A DNA stretch of 64,000 nt from JACKBC01 sp041391125 (GCA_041391125.1 JAWKON010000033.1:30193-94192); one strand, 5' to 3'. Positions 45,156-53,976 are shown, numbered from the stretch's first letter. Made by a program: numbers and translations. The notes: a model not told the origin generated them from the sequence alone.

Positions 45156-45536
45156 TTAAACGTGTGCGATAATGTAGTTGACCTTGACGTTAAATTTTTT
45201 GTCGGCAAGGTTCACCGACTGTGATCCGGTGCCGAAGTCAGGTAGCCAGTAGGTGTGCGTGAAGGAATCCGATTCGTCCTTGCCGCTATCCTTCTCACTC
45301 ACAGAGCCGCTGACGACGAGGTTCGTACCCGCGGAATTAGCCTTGGTGACCGTGACGCTATTGCCCAGCTGGATCGTGCCACCACTCCCAATCTTATACG
45401 GGTTCGCAACCGAGCGACTGGAGAGAACAGAGCCATCGACCTTGAGGCTCCAGTAGACTTCTCCCTGACCAATCTTGTCACCGTCGTTTATAACCTCGAT
45501 GTCGGTAAATGTGACCTTAACTTTTGTATTAGACAT
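45156..45536 (-). CDS. Small beta-rich protein of unknown function beside the CHAT operon
   Basis: From MSNTKVKVTFTDIEVIND at 45536 (ribosome site AAGGGGATTTCACA) the protein is 126 aa; the longer start at 45566 has no such site. The alternation of hydrophobic and polar residues (KVKVTFTDIEVI, GEVYWSLKVDG, IQLGNSVTVTK, TNLVVSGSVSE, FNVKVNYIIA) predicts a beta sandwich of about eight strands with acidic loops (NDGDKIGQGE, KDSGKDESDS) that could bind calcium. It has no signal peptide. It lies downstream of the CHAT protease gene, after its terminator. I do not recognise a family; a substrate or partner of the CHAT protein is a speculation from position. Confidence 0.7.
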   Translation of the reverse strand: MSNTKVKVTFTDIEVINDGDKIGQGEVYWSLKVDGSVLSSRSVANPYKIGSGGTIQLGNSVTVTKANSAGTNLVVSGSVSEKDSGKDESDSFTHTYWLPDFGTGSQSVNLADKKFNVKVNYIIAHV

Positions 45537-45700
45537 TGTGAAATCCCCTTTAGGATAATTATTCATTCATCACGAATGAGTGAATGTACGGAGTGAAGAT
45601 ACTGCTAGAATCGATTCTGTACTTGGATTACGCAGAGGCCTACTGTGTTTCCGTTCAAGTAAACGGTGGGACAGATGTTTTTCCGGTATGGATTTGAGGC

Positions 45701-45725
45701 AAAAAAAAACGCCTTTTCATAAGGC
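45701..45725 (-). terminator. Intrinsic terminator of the CHAT operon
   Basis: On the minus strand GCCTTATGAAAAGGC (stem GCCTT/AAGGC) is followed by GTTTTTTTTT. It lies about 100 bp past the CHAT stop. Its position separates the CHAT operon from the small beta-protein gene. Confidence 0.8.
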
Positions 45726-45823
45726 AATATGCAGGCGGGTTGTGTAAGTGAATCGGTAGGAGTTTGTGAGCTGCTAAAATTAGCCTTTTAGCTGGTTATG
45801 GATTTTTAGGCGTATTTCTGTAC

Positions 45824-48703
45824 TTACCTTAGCAGTCCAGTATCGCCAGCGAGGAAGAACGAGGACCAGTAGTAAGGATGGCGATAAGCCTCATTGGTCT
45901 GGCGAATGAAGTCACGCTGGGCTACGCGCAGCGCCTGCCCCTTGGTGTCACCTTCAGAGAGCCGCTGGTAGAAGCGCGCCATCAAGCGCATTGTTGCTCT
46001 GTCTGCCACGCGCCAGTGGCTCAAGACAAGCGAATCCGCACCGGCATAGAAGAAGGCGCGCATCAGCCCCATCAGCTCGTCACCGCCTTTGACAACGCTT
46101 CTGCCCGTCTGACAGGCGCTCAACGTAACGAGAGATGCCTGCAACTTTAGATTAAAAATGTCCAGGGTATTTAATTGCCCATCGGCAAGGGTGAGACCAG
46201 AGAAGAGCGGATTGTCGGGGTTGAAGTCACCGTGCGCGGCAAAATGAATCACGGCTACATCGGTACATTGTTCCTGAATATTCTGGACGGCGGCAGCGCC
46301 TTCAAGATAAGATTCTCCCCCCAATAGCGTAGCGATCTGCGCTGCCTCGTGGACAGCATGGGGTAGGCGACCACCGTAGGAGTGCCCAAAGGCGACGGCA
46401 TTGACCGTTGGCCTGTGCTTATGGCGGTTGATGGCGATATAGTGTAAGAGACTGGCGCTTGGTAGATAGCTAACCTCAACCTGCTCAATGAGATACCGGT
46501 CTCCATCGTATAGGGCATGAAAGGGCAGATAGTGGAGCAGTGGACCATGAGGAACGATGATTACTTTAGAATAGCCAACCAACTGATCGGCCAGCGGGGC
46601 AATGAGGAGTTGATAGAGTGCACGCAGTTGGGTCTGTGCATTGGCTATCAAGGAAGCCGTCTGGTTGGGTTGGCTATTGGGAACCGCCTTGAGATTGACG
46701 CTAAGCAGCCGGCTCAACTGTGAAAGTTGTGCCAATCGGGTCGAGAATCGATGAATCCGAATGTCTGCATCGGTGACCAAGAACGCGATGAGTTCGCCGT
46801 TCATGCTGAAATATTCGATGAGCAAAGTCTGCGCGTCCAGATAGGGCTGTATCGGTTCACTGCGCACGGTTGTCAATGCGGCATCGCGGGCGTAGTCCGC
46901 ATTGTGAATCAGCAGCGTGTGCCATAATTCTGTCATCCGTTGCTCTAGCTGCAAAGCGGTCTGCTGGACTTCCCGCGGTGTGGCCTTGTCCTGGCTAAAG
47001 GTGTCGGTCCAATCGCGTACCAAGTGATTCCGCTGGTTACGCAATTGCTGTAGCTCATGCATGAGCGCTTGATCATTGACTGAGCGCGGCTGCAACCGCA
47101 AGTCAAGTCGATAGGCCAACATATCCACAAGCCCGCGTGACTTGACGCGTTCCACATAGGATAGAGCCTGGCTCAATCGTTCCTGTTCAAGTAGGAGGCC
47201 GACCATCTCTTCATAGACGCGCTGTTTGTCTTCTAAGAAATCGGCGCGAAACTCGATCATCAGCCGGCCACGAAGACGCTCAAGCTGACCAATGGCTTTG
47301 TCATATTCTTTGACTGCGCTGTTTGGTCGGTTGTGGACCCGAGCCAACATCGCCAGCAATTGATGGCACTGAAAGCGTTGCCAAGGTATATCTTCGCGCT
47401 CACAGATAAATTGCGCAGCATCGATCAGCTCAGATGCATCTTGGTAGCGCTTTAGCGCAAAGGCAGCGCGGGCCGCAATCAGCTGGGCGTGGGCAATGTG
47501 AACCAGAAGCTGATTGGTCTGAAAGATAGGCTGACAGGCGGTTGCGATCTCAAAACATGTTGCCGGATCACCCTGCCGATAGAGAACCGCGGCCTTTTCT
47601 AGATCGCTCATCGCGACCCAAACCCGATTGTTGTCTTGCTGAAAAAGGTGGCGTGCTTCGTCCAATGTGCGCAATGCTTGGGCATACTGTTTCAGTCCAG
47701 CAAAGGCGATTGCCTCATTAAGTATGGTCTTGGCGAACTCATGCGCCACCCCCAGATCGCCAAATCGTGGCCGAATCTGTTTACAACTGTTTAGCACATC
47801 CGCATAGCGACCAAGCTGTAATAGACAATCTGTGACGAAAAGCTGAATATAGAGCGCGCTGTAGTGGCGCTGGTCGGCTAGATGGACGGCTTGAACCATC
47901 TCGAATAGCTCTAATGCTTCATTGTAACGACCAGACAGCAGATATGCAGTCGCTAAACCAGATTGTGCATGGGCAGCGGCCACGGTCTGACCGAGCCTTT
48001 CATAGAGAACAAGCGCTCGTTGGCTGGCTTCCATCGAAGCGGCCAGTTGTCCCAGGCTGCGTAACACGAACGCATAATTTACTTCGACACCCGGTAGCTG
48101 CTCTGCGATGGTGAACTGGTGACAGATGGCCCTTGCTTCCTCGAGGAGCGCCAGGGCATCCTGCCCACGTCCCAACTGGTTGTTGATGGTTGCAAGGTTT
48201 GAGAGGAGCCCGGTTAACAGTTGCCATTCGCCATACCGACGTAGGATCGGGTGGGTCTGCTCGCCGATCTCAATAGCCTCCTCCGCCCGACCGATGAGGG
48301 CCAAGCAGCCGATTTTGCCAACTTGGGTTTTGGCTACGTCGTCCAGTCGATTATGTTCCTGGTAGATGATGGCAGCCCTATCATAGCACGCAACTGCTTC
48401 TGGAAACTTCCCTTCACCAATCCCCAAGATGTTGCCTTCGACGCGCAGAGCCAACGCCGCATAAAGAGGATTGTTGGTCAGCTCAGATAGATAATGAATC
48501 AGCGTAGCCATCACCTTGGCGCGGGCAAGTTTTGTGCGCAAAGAGTGATCGGCTTGGGCCTTTAATGCGGTGGCCAATGCATCTGTCAGCGTGTCGTTCT
48601 GCAGCGCGGCAAGATGCTGTTTGAGGAGTTGTTTTTGCGCAGACACGTTCTGCTGCGCAAGCAATTTATCAAGCAAACTGGACGCTGTCACCAGTTCAGT
48701 CAT
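45824..48703 (-). CDS. TPR-CHAT protease
   Basis: This is an intact 959-aa protein. Residues of about 40-480 are tetratricopeptide repeats (for example EGKFPEAVACYDRAAIIYQE and SGRYNEALELFEMVQAVHLA). The C-terminal CHAT domain (caspase HetF associated with TPRs, about 660-955) has the catalytic His in VAVIHFAAHGDFNPDNP (about 823) and Cys in SLVTLSACQTGRS (about 864), so it should be an active separase/caspase-like cysteine protease. SHWRVADRATMRLMARFYQ is the usual end. Its ATG overlaps the stop of the upstream anti-sigma-like gene (TAATG), implying coupled translation. It may cleave that neighbour and release a sigma factor (inference, see findings). Confidence 0.93.
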   Translation of the reverse strand: MTELVTASSLLDKLLAQQNVSAQKQLLKQHLAALQNDTLTDALATALKAQADHSLRTKLARAKVMATLIHYLSELTNNPLYAALALRVEGNILGIGEGKFPEAVACYDRAAIIYQEHNRLDDVAKTQVGKIGCLALIGRAEEAIEIGEQTHPILRRYGEWQLLTGLLSNLATINNQLGRGQDALALLEEARAICHQFTIAEQLPGVEVNYAFVLRSLGQLAASMEASQRALVLYERLGQTVAAAHAQSGLATAYLLSGRYNEALELFEMVQAVHLADQRHYSALYIQLFVTDCLLQLGRYADVLNSCKQIRPRFGDLGVAHEFAKTILNEAIAFAGLKQYAQALRTLDEARHLFQQDNNRVWVAMSDLEKAAVLYRQGDPATCFEIATACQPIFQTNQLLVHIAHAQLIAARAAFALKRYQDASELIDAAQFICEREDIPWQRFQCHQLLAMLARVHNRPNSAVKEYDKAIGQLERLRGRLMIEFRADFLEDKQRVYEEMVGLLLEQERLSQALSYVERVKSRGLVDMLAYRLDLRLQPRSVNDQALMHELQQLRNQRNHLVRDWTDTFSQDKATPREVQQTALQLEQRMTELWHTLLIHNADYARDAALTTVRSEPIQPYLDAQTLLIEYFSMNGELIAFLVTDADIRIHRFSTRLAQLSQLSRLLSVNLKAVPNSQPNQTASLIANAQTQLRALYQLLIAPLADQLVGYSKVIIVPHGPLLHYLPFHALYDGDRYLIEQVEVSYLPSASLLHYIAINRHKHRPTVNAVAFGHSYGGRLPHAVHEAAQIATLLGGESYLEGAAAVQNIQEQCTDVAVIHFAAHGDFNPDNPLFSGLTLADGQLNTLDIFNLKLQASLVTLSACQTGRSVVKGGDELMGLMRAFFYAGADSLVLSHWRVADRATMRLMARFYQRLSEGDTKGQALRVAQRDFIRQTNEAYRHPYYWSSFFLAGDTGLLR

Positions 48704-49421
48704 TAGATTTCCAAGTTTTGAACATGAATCTCCAACGGTGGGTCGTTGCGACCGATGACAAGTTGATAGGCGCCCGGTCTAAGCCCAGAAATGCTGAAAT
48801 TGCCGAATTCGTCGATGGGCACAGGGTCAATTTCCGACAGACCTGCCGGCGGAATTGCCTGGGCAGTCATCCCGACCAGATCAGGACCTTGTATAAGTCC
48901 CGTCAGCACCCTCAGAACACTATCGGCCGCATCGGCATCTATCTCGACCACGATCTGATAATTGCCGGCCTGATAAATGCCTTCTTGGCTGCCGCGAATA
49001 CCCCCAACAGCCAATGCCATTGGCTACCCTGCAACAGCTCGGCAATCAACACTTGGATTTTCTGACCCAGCCGTGGTGCTTGGGACACCGTCCGTGAATG
49101 CACTGTATCGCGATCAACCGCAGCCAGAAATTCCTGCAGAATTGCCTCCTGACGGGCTAGATGCGGATGCTGTTTAAGATAGGCTTCAACGAATTTTGCC
49201 TCTTCGTCTGCCAATAGCCCAAGATGATATTCGCCAATTTCCTGCGTGGTGGGTTTCCGTATCGAGAAGAGAGTTTGGCGTAGCGTGTCTTGCACTTTCG
49301 TCAACTCGCGTAGCCGCGCTTGACAGTGTGGATCTTGTTCAATCTGCGCAACGACATCCGGTTCGGCATCGCCTTCGACATAGGCGAGCAGTTGGCTATC
49401 ATCTATATGTTTAAACGGCAT
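48703..49421 (-). CDS. Tandem anti-sigma-like protein with C-terminal beta domain, one frameshift
   Basis: The first frame (49421 to about 49000) has two helical modules that look like zf-HC2/anti-sigma domains with the metal ligands mostly lost: DDSQLLAYVEGDAEPDVVAQ with HCQARLREL (about residues 7-40) and PTTQEIGEYHLGLLADEEAK (about 57-95). At a run of five Gs (about 49000) the frame changes and continues YQAGNYQIVVEIDADA, then FGNFSISGLRPGAYQLVIG, a carboxypeptidase-regulatory-like beta sandwich. I read this as one protein of about 238 aa. A GGGGAGGAA site precedes the ATG. It is encoded between the sigma-like and CHAT genes, fitting a sigma inhibitor. Soluble: no membrane helix is seen. 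Confidence 0.72.
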
Positions 49422-49655
49422 TTAAGGTTCCTCCCCCAACCCGTTGAGCCCATCACAAAAGCACGCTATGGACCGAACAATCGTAAATATTGCAGTTATT
49501 GGTTGCGCGGGGGATGCACCTTTCTCACCAAGTAAACGATGGGAACTGCCATTTTCCGGTATGACCATCATCTTGGGGTGAGATACCACATTGGGGCAAT
49601 CAGGCCAAAGGGTTGTGCCATCGTCTTGACCGGCCCCCAAAATGCAATTGACCAT
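49422..49655 (-). CDS. 77-aa ORF coupled to the sigma-like gene, unknown
   Basis: The ATG overlaps the stop of the sigma-like gene by one base (TAATG), and the stop TAA directly abuts the next ATG. The sequence is Gly/Pro/Cys-rich with DCPNVVSHPKMMVIPENGSS in the middle and a hydrophobic stretch ITAIFTIVRSIACF near the end. No family is recognised. The exact packing supports a real gene, the composition less so. Confidence 0.45.
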   Translation of the reverse strand: MVNCILGAGQDDGTTLWPDCPNVVSHPKMMVIPENGSSHRLLGEKGASPAQPITAIFTIVRSIACFCDGLNGLGEEP

Positions 49656-50354
49656 TACTTACCCAGATAGTTCTTCAGGCTATCATCGCGCCGTAGTCGC
49701 GTTAAAATATTTTCCTTGATACGGTGAATCTCTTTCACATCAGAAAAAATATTCGGATAGAGCGCATAAATCTGGCGTGGCTTAAGTTCACAGACGTAGG
49801 CCGCATCCAGCACCAATCGCTCTTTGTCATTGCGAAGACGCCGCAATCTGATGCCAAAACTCTTCCGCCATGACGGGATCAGTGTGGGCTGTAGCTAGGG
49901 CTGTGGCCGCCGCAACATCGACTGTTTCTTGCGCGCGCGCCGCGGCCGCAAACGTATCCACAACAACGCTATGCACACACATTTGCAAGAATCGCAAGAG
50001 GCTCTTCAAACAGCGATCTGGATCTGAAAGGGGAAATTTCGCCAACTTATCTGTATCTGATGCAAAGGATAGCCACATCTTTTCCAGCGCCAAATTAGCA
50101 AGTACATCCGGCTCCAAACCGGTCTGCGTAAACAGTTGATGGCGCTTGACCCAGAGCATTACCTGGCGATGATATTGTTGGTGAATATATGTCCATGCCT
50201 GCTTGCTATGCTCCAGACTTGGTTGGCTCAATGCCCGGTGAAATAATTCGAAACAGTAGGTTGGATCATATACGAGTTGCTGCCAAAACCGTGCGGTTTC
50301 CTGTTGACATCGATAGGCAACACCAGTCAACGTCAGCGTAGAAGTGTTGGTCAT
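49655..50354 (-). CDS. Sigma-70-like (ECF-type) transcription factor, one frameshift
   Basis: The start MTNTSTLTLTG at 50354 follows AGAAGG; a longer TTG start is less likely. The N-terminal part (region 2-like) includes FELFHRALSQPSLEHSKQAW and HRQVMLWVKRH, with LEKMWLSFASDTDKLAKFP and LKSLLRFLQMCVHSVVVDTF later. At about 49840 the frame changes to LRRLRNDKERLVLDAAYVCE, then LKPRQIYALYPNIFSDVKEI and HRIKENILTRLRRD, a helix-turn-helix like sigma region 4. The length, about 230 aa, fits an ECF-type factor. It is the first gene of an operon with the anti-sigma-like and CHAT genes. The sigma assignment is by pattern, so a related helix-turn-helix regulator remains possible. Confidence 0.65.
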
Positions 50355-50652
50355 GGTCTGGGCGCCTTCTTGACTCATGCGATTTTGGATCACGTCAAGG
50401 ACAACGTAATTATTATAGGAGTAGTTTCGGGATACGTACAAAAACCGACCACATTGACCTCTGCAATTGATCTTGAAGTGACTAAAAAGGTTCTCTCACC
50501 AGTTTTTTCAGGTGTAGGGCCTTCAAATTCGGCTCGTGGCGCCGCCGGCGCCGATATTGGCCCTTTTGCATCTCCCCTCGAAAAGTTGTATTCCAACCAA
50601 TCCGGGGATATGGGTGGGCGTGCAAGGTCAGGTGCGTCGGGCGACAGGATCC

Positions 50653-51522
50653 TCAGCGCATCTCGCAGGCTGCCATATCGCCGGACTGTAGGCCGGTCGC
50701 CAGTGCTTGCTGCCGCTGCTCCGACGAGCCATGGGTCCACGATTCGGGCGAGACATAGCCCTGCGTTTGGCTCTGGATGTGATCATCGCCCACGGCCGCC
50801 GCGGCATCCAAAGCCTGGACGATGTCCTCCTTGGTGATCTGCGTCAAATAGCCCGTTTCGGTGGCGTGGCGGGCCCAGACGCCGGCTAGACAGTCTGCCT
50901 GGAGTTCAATGCCCACGGCCAGGCTCTGCGGCCCCGTATCGCCCGAGCCGGCCTGGCCCAACACGCCGGTAAGGTTCTGGATATGGTGGCCATATTCGTG
51001 CGCCAGCGCGTACGCTTCGGCAAACGGGCCGCCCTGCGCGCCAAAGCGCGTTTGCAACTCTTCGAAGAAAGAGAGGTCGAGGTAAACCTTCTGATCGCGC
51101 GGACAGTAGAAGGGCCCCATAGCCGCGGCCGCGTAACCACATGCCCCTTGCGTCGACCCGGAAAAGAGCACGGTCTTGGCCGAGGTGTACTGCCCTCCCT
51201 GTCGGGCAAATTCGTCAGTCCAGAAAGACTGGATGCTGTTGACAAAACCCACAATGCGACAATCCTGACGGGCATTGGCGTCTGTCCCCGTCTGGCACGT
51301 CTCAGCCAGATTAGTGATGTCTTCGGCGCTCTGTGTCGAGGGTGCAGGGGCTTGTTCAAGCACACCCATGAGCGTGCTCGGATCTACACCCAGCAGCAAC
51401 CCGACCAGCAGGACAATTATGCCAAGCCCGCCGCCGCCAACGGCTACCGCGGTCCCCGTGCGCCGCCCACGTCGATCTTCAACCTGGGAAGCATCCAGGC
51501 GGGATCTCTTGTTAAACGACAT
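50653..51522 (-). CDS. Neutral zinc metallopeptidase, YpfJ family
   Basis: This is an intact 289-aa protein. The N-terminus MSFNKRSRLDASQVEDRRG and the membrane helix GLGIIVLLVGLLLGV (about residues 33-47) are family features. VYLDLSFFEEL leads to YALAHEYGHHIQNLTGVLG with the HEYGH zinc site (about 170-174), and ELQADCLAGVWA gives the third ligand Glu. GSSEQRQQALATGLQSGD closes the protein. It is anchored to the membrane with an outward or inward catalytic domain. Start at 51522 after ATAGGAGAAAG. It lies upstream of the sigma-CHAT operon; the 300-bp gap 50355-50652 holds no other gene. Confidence 0.95.
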   Translation of the reverse strand: MSFNKRSRLDASQVEDRRGRRTGTAVAVGGGGLGIIVLLVGLLLGVDPSTLMGVLEQAPAPSTQSAEDITNLAETCQTGTDANARQDCRIVGFVNSIQSFWTDEFARQGGQYTSAKTVLFSGSTQGACGYAAAAMGPFYCPRDQKVYLDLSFFEELQTRFGAQGGPFAEAYALAHEYGHHIQNLTGVLGQAGSGDTGPQSLAVGIELQADCLAGVWARHATETGYLTQITKEDIVQALDAAAAVGDDHIQSQTQGYVSPESWTHGSSEQRQQALATGLQSGDMAACEMR

Positions 51523-52127
51523 TGTATCTTTCTCCTATGCTCTAAATATTTTCTTGGGTATCCTGGTTAGGCGCCAGACCCATTGCAGCCCATCATACGT
51601 TGGTGCTCAAAGGCAAATCGTCTTGACGCCGAATGTTGTTCATTGTAAACCCGCGGGGCCATTTTATCAAAGCTAGTTGCTGGATTTGGGCTGCCAACCG
51701 TCTTCCCGGCTGAATCACCTGCATGGTGCAAGGCAATATAGAGGCGCTCAGACTGACGGATATTTAGATGAGCCGGCATTTTCTGATGCAACGGCTGCAA
51801 AATTGAGTCGACTGGTGAAATATTCACAGACCTGAAAACGTCTTTTTATTGGGGTGCGATACACCAATGCATAACGGCTGGTAGGAACACATCGCATGTG
51901 GTCAGCGCCATTTATGATGATAGCGTTGGTCTCATGCCGATGAGACACGTAAATTGTTCTTTCATGCAAGTACATGCGCCGGACCAATCTGACAGATATT
52001 TCTGCCATATTGATAGAAATTAAGAGTATATTCTTTCTCAAATATCAGCTATCGTAAGTGTGTCATCAATATTGCCTCACCGACAGCCATAACCAAACTC
52101 TAAAATTAATGCGAAAGAGGTCACGTC
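51523..52127. other. 605-bp gap without a recognisable gene
   Basis: Short minus-strand frames of 86 and 97 aa overlap here but have no ribosome sites or family motifs. The sequence is mixed in composition and includes the promoter region of the metallopeptidase gene (minus) and of the EAD1 gene (plus). I see no hairpin of the kind found elsewhere. Confidence 0.5.
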
Positions 52128-53336
52128 ATGAACGGTAAAAAGCTCATAGAATTTTTCGAAGCTATGTTAGATGCATTCAGATCCAAGGAGGACCTTGAAC
52201 GCATGCTCAAATTTAGCCTTGATAAGAACCTCAATGAGATTACCGAAGATGGCGATTTGAGAAACATGATCTTCCATCTGATAGATTGGGCTGAGGCATA
52301 TGGTAAAGTGAATGAGCTTGTGCAAGCTGCCATCCAATCTAACCCAGATAATCCCAAACTCTGCACCTGGATTCAAAACTATCCGGCGGCTTCCTCATTT
52401 GCGTTTCACAAAGACAATGCCAATGAGGAAGATAATCTTGCATGGTACGGAGAACGGCTCATCATCACGGTGGCCGACAAAAATAAGCTGCTGGATCAAG
52501 GGCATATTCCGGGCGACAGCCAGATCACGGCCCCCGCTGGGCTATCCAATATACTCAATTTTACCAGGTCTTCTTTAACCTGGACTGAACTTACGCAATA
52601 TGCCAACAAAGAAGACTGGAAAGGGACATATTGGATAGAGGAGATCGAGAAGGCCATTGTAGCCGTCGCCTCAAATGAGTCGCCAGAGATCATGACGTCG
52701 ACTTTCAGAGGCCGCGGGCCTGGCGGGCGGGGCCGCATCTTTCGCCCTATCTTACTGAGCGCAGTGCAGTGTAATGAATCTTCATTTCAATTTCACTTCT
52801 TCTTTAATGAAGTCATTGTGCCTGAACTCGTGCGGGGGCCTGGTGCAATCGGGGAAATCTTCAATCTGTTGCGCATCGGCACACGCACGCGCTGGGAAGT
52901 GATTGAGCCGTTTCTCAAATTTCAAGATTCTCCGGAGAGAGAATCTCAAATCCTGGCTCAAGTGAACTTTAGCCTACGACTCATTGAACTAGAAATCGAG
53001 AAATACAATGTGCTGGACGAATTTCTGGTTCCAAACAACATTTTTAATGAGACAGAGCAAAAGATGGTGGATGGCCTCTTAGAGCAGCGCGCTCGTATCA
53101 AAGGCCAGATCCAAAAAGCCATTGATGCCAAAAATTTCTCTTGTCTCATGCATGAATTAAAGCAAGCGCGTGAGCTAAACATCAAGGCGATGGCGCTGGC
53201 CTCTAAAAAATATTATGAAATGCTTGCCCAAGATTGCCATGAAATTCAGGATAACGACTGTGCAATTGTAGCGGACGAGCAGCCCTGCATGTGGCAACTA
53301 CCAGCGAACCGTCTGGTGACGAATGTAACATCCTAA
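52128..53336 (+). CDS. EAD1-domain protein (effector-associated domain 1), unknown C-terminal part
   Basis: This is an intact 402-aa protein. Residues 3-80 (KKLIEFFEAMLDAFRSKEDL, LERMLKFSLDKNLNEITEDG and IFHLIDWAEAYGKVNELVQA, then SNPDNPKL) match effector-associated domain 1, an all-helical adaptor that recruits effectors in bacterial conflict systems by binding its own kind. Residues of about 95-260 hold mixed alpha/beta sequence with a Gly/Arg-rich loop FRGRGPGGRGRIF. Residues of about 300-385 are coiled-coil-like helices (LLEQRARIKGQIQKAI). I recognise no effector fold in the second half. It lies on the opposite strand from the CHAT operon. Confidence 0.8.
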   Translation: MNGKKLIEFFEAMLDAFRSKEDLERMLKFSLDKNLNEITEDGDLRNMIFHLIDWAEAYGKVNELVQAAIQSNPDNPKLCTWIQNYPAASSFAFHKDNANEEDNLAWYGERLIITVADKNKLLDQGHIPGDSQITAPAGLSNILNFTRSSLTWTELTQYANKEDWKGTYWIEEIEKAIVAVASNESPEIMTSTFRGRGPGGRGRIFRPILLSAVQCNESSFQFHFFFNEVIVPELVRGPGAIGEIFNLLRIGTRTRWEVIEPFLKFQDSPERESQILAQVNFSLRLIELEIEKYNVLDEFLVPNNIFNETEQKMVDGLLEQRARIKGQIQKAIDAKNFSCLMHELKQARELNIKAMALASKKYYEMLAQDCHEIQDNDCAIVADEQPCMWQLPANRLVTNVTS

Positions 53337-53767
53337 CTGATTTCACTGTGGGAAGAGCGCCGGCTAAAGATCAAAATATGCGCGCCAAAGGGATCGGTGA
53401 CGGAACAGTAACGGACCGGCTCATACATGAGCTGGTCCGATGGCGCCTCGCCCTGCCCGCCGGCTTCGATAAAGGCCGCCTGCAGCCGTTCGGCCTCCTC
53501 CGGCGTCGGCATGACAATCGGCACTTCCATATTGGCCGGCGCACCGCTGCCCCCTTCCAGCAGCGTGAGCCAGCTATCGCCCAGCCGCCAGCCGCGCGTT
53601 CCCGCGCCTTCCACGTAGGCTGGCGGCCCCAGCACGCGCGTATAATAGTCCACCGCAGCTGCATACTCCTGAAAGAATAGCGTGGCGCCGTGGATGCCCA
53701 CATAGTCAAAACGAGCCGCCGGCGCCGGTTCTACAAAATAGGCTTGACGATATTCTGAATATTCCAT
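53333..53767 (-). CDS. VOC-family (glyoxalase/bleomycin-resistance-like) protein
   Basis: This is an intact 144-aa single VOC domain. YVGIHGATLFFQEYAAAVDY (about residues 22-41), then YTRVLGPPAYVEG and GWRLGDSWLTLLEGG form the first beta-alpha-beta-beta-beta module; PTPEEAERLQAAFIEAGGQG and YCSVTDPFGAHILIF (about 116-130) form the second. VOC proteins bind metals or small molecules. The substrate cannot be told. Its stop region overlaps the end of the EAD1 gene by 4 bp, tail to tail. Confidence 0.9.
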   Translation of the reverse strand: MEYSEYRQAYFVEPAPAARFDYVGIHGATLFFQEYAAAVDYYTRVLGPPAYVEGAGTRGWRLGDSWLTLLEGGSGAPANMEVPIVMPTPEEAERLQAAFIEAGGQGEAPSDQLMYEPVRYCSVTDPFGAHILIFSRRSSHSEIS

Positions 53768-53828
53768 TTTTGGCAGTGCCTCCTCTCAAGAATGCACATC
53801 GCTAACCCGCTCGAGCCAGAATCAGTTA

Positions 53829-53914
53829 GAACCGCAGATTGCGCCGATGCACGCAGATTTTGTGTATGTCAATATGTAACTGTTAATCTGTGAAATCGGC
53901 GCAATCTGCGGTTT
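53829..53914. repeat. AGATT-type hairpin repeat
   Basis: GAACCGCAGATTGCGCCGAT (53830 onward) pairs with ATCGGCGCAATCTGCGGTTT (53894 onward to 53914). Confidence 0.8.
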
Positions 53915-53937
53915 ATCCTTTTCCCAGATGCCATTGT

Positions 53938-53976
53938 AACAAAAAAGCGGAGTGGAATCCACTCCGCTTTTTTGTT
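53938..53976 (-). terminator. Intrinsic terminator of the giant surface-protein gene
   Basis: AACAAAAAAGCGGAGTGGA and its complement form a perfect stem with GCGGAGTGG arms and A- and T-runs on both sides, 16 bp past the minus-strand stop at 53992. It works for transcripts from either side. Confidence 0.9.

Noticed and set aside
50277..50837. A 186-aa plus-strand frame across the sigma-like and metallopeptidase genes
   Set aside because: Low-complexity Arg/Pro/Ser composition and antisense to two supported genes.
51567..52041. Two overlapping minus-strand frames of 86 and 97 aa
   Set aside because: No ribosome sites, no recognisable motifs and mutual overlap; more likely non-coding.
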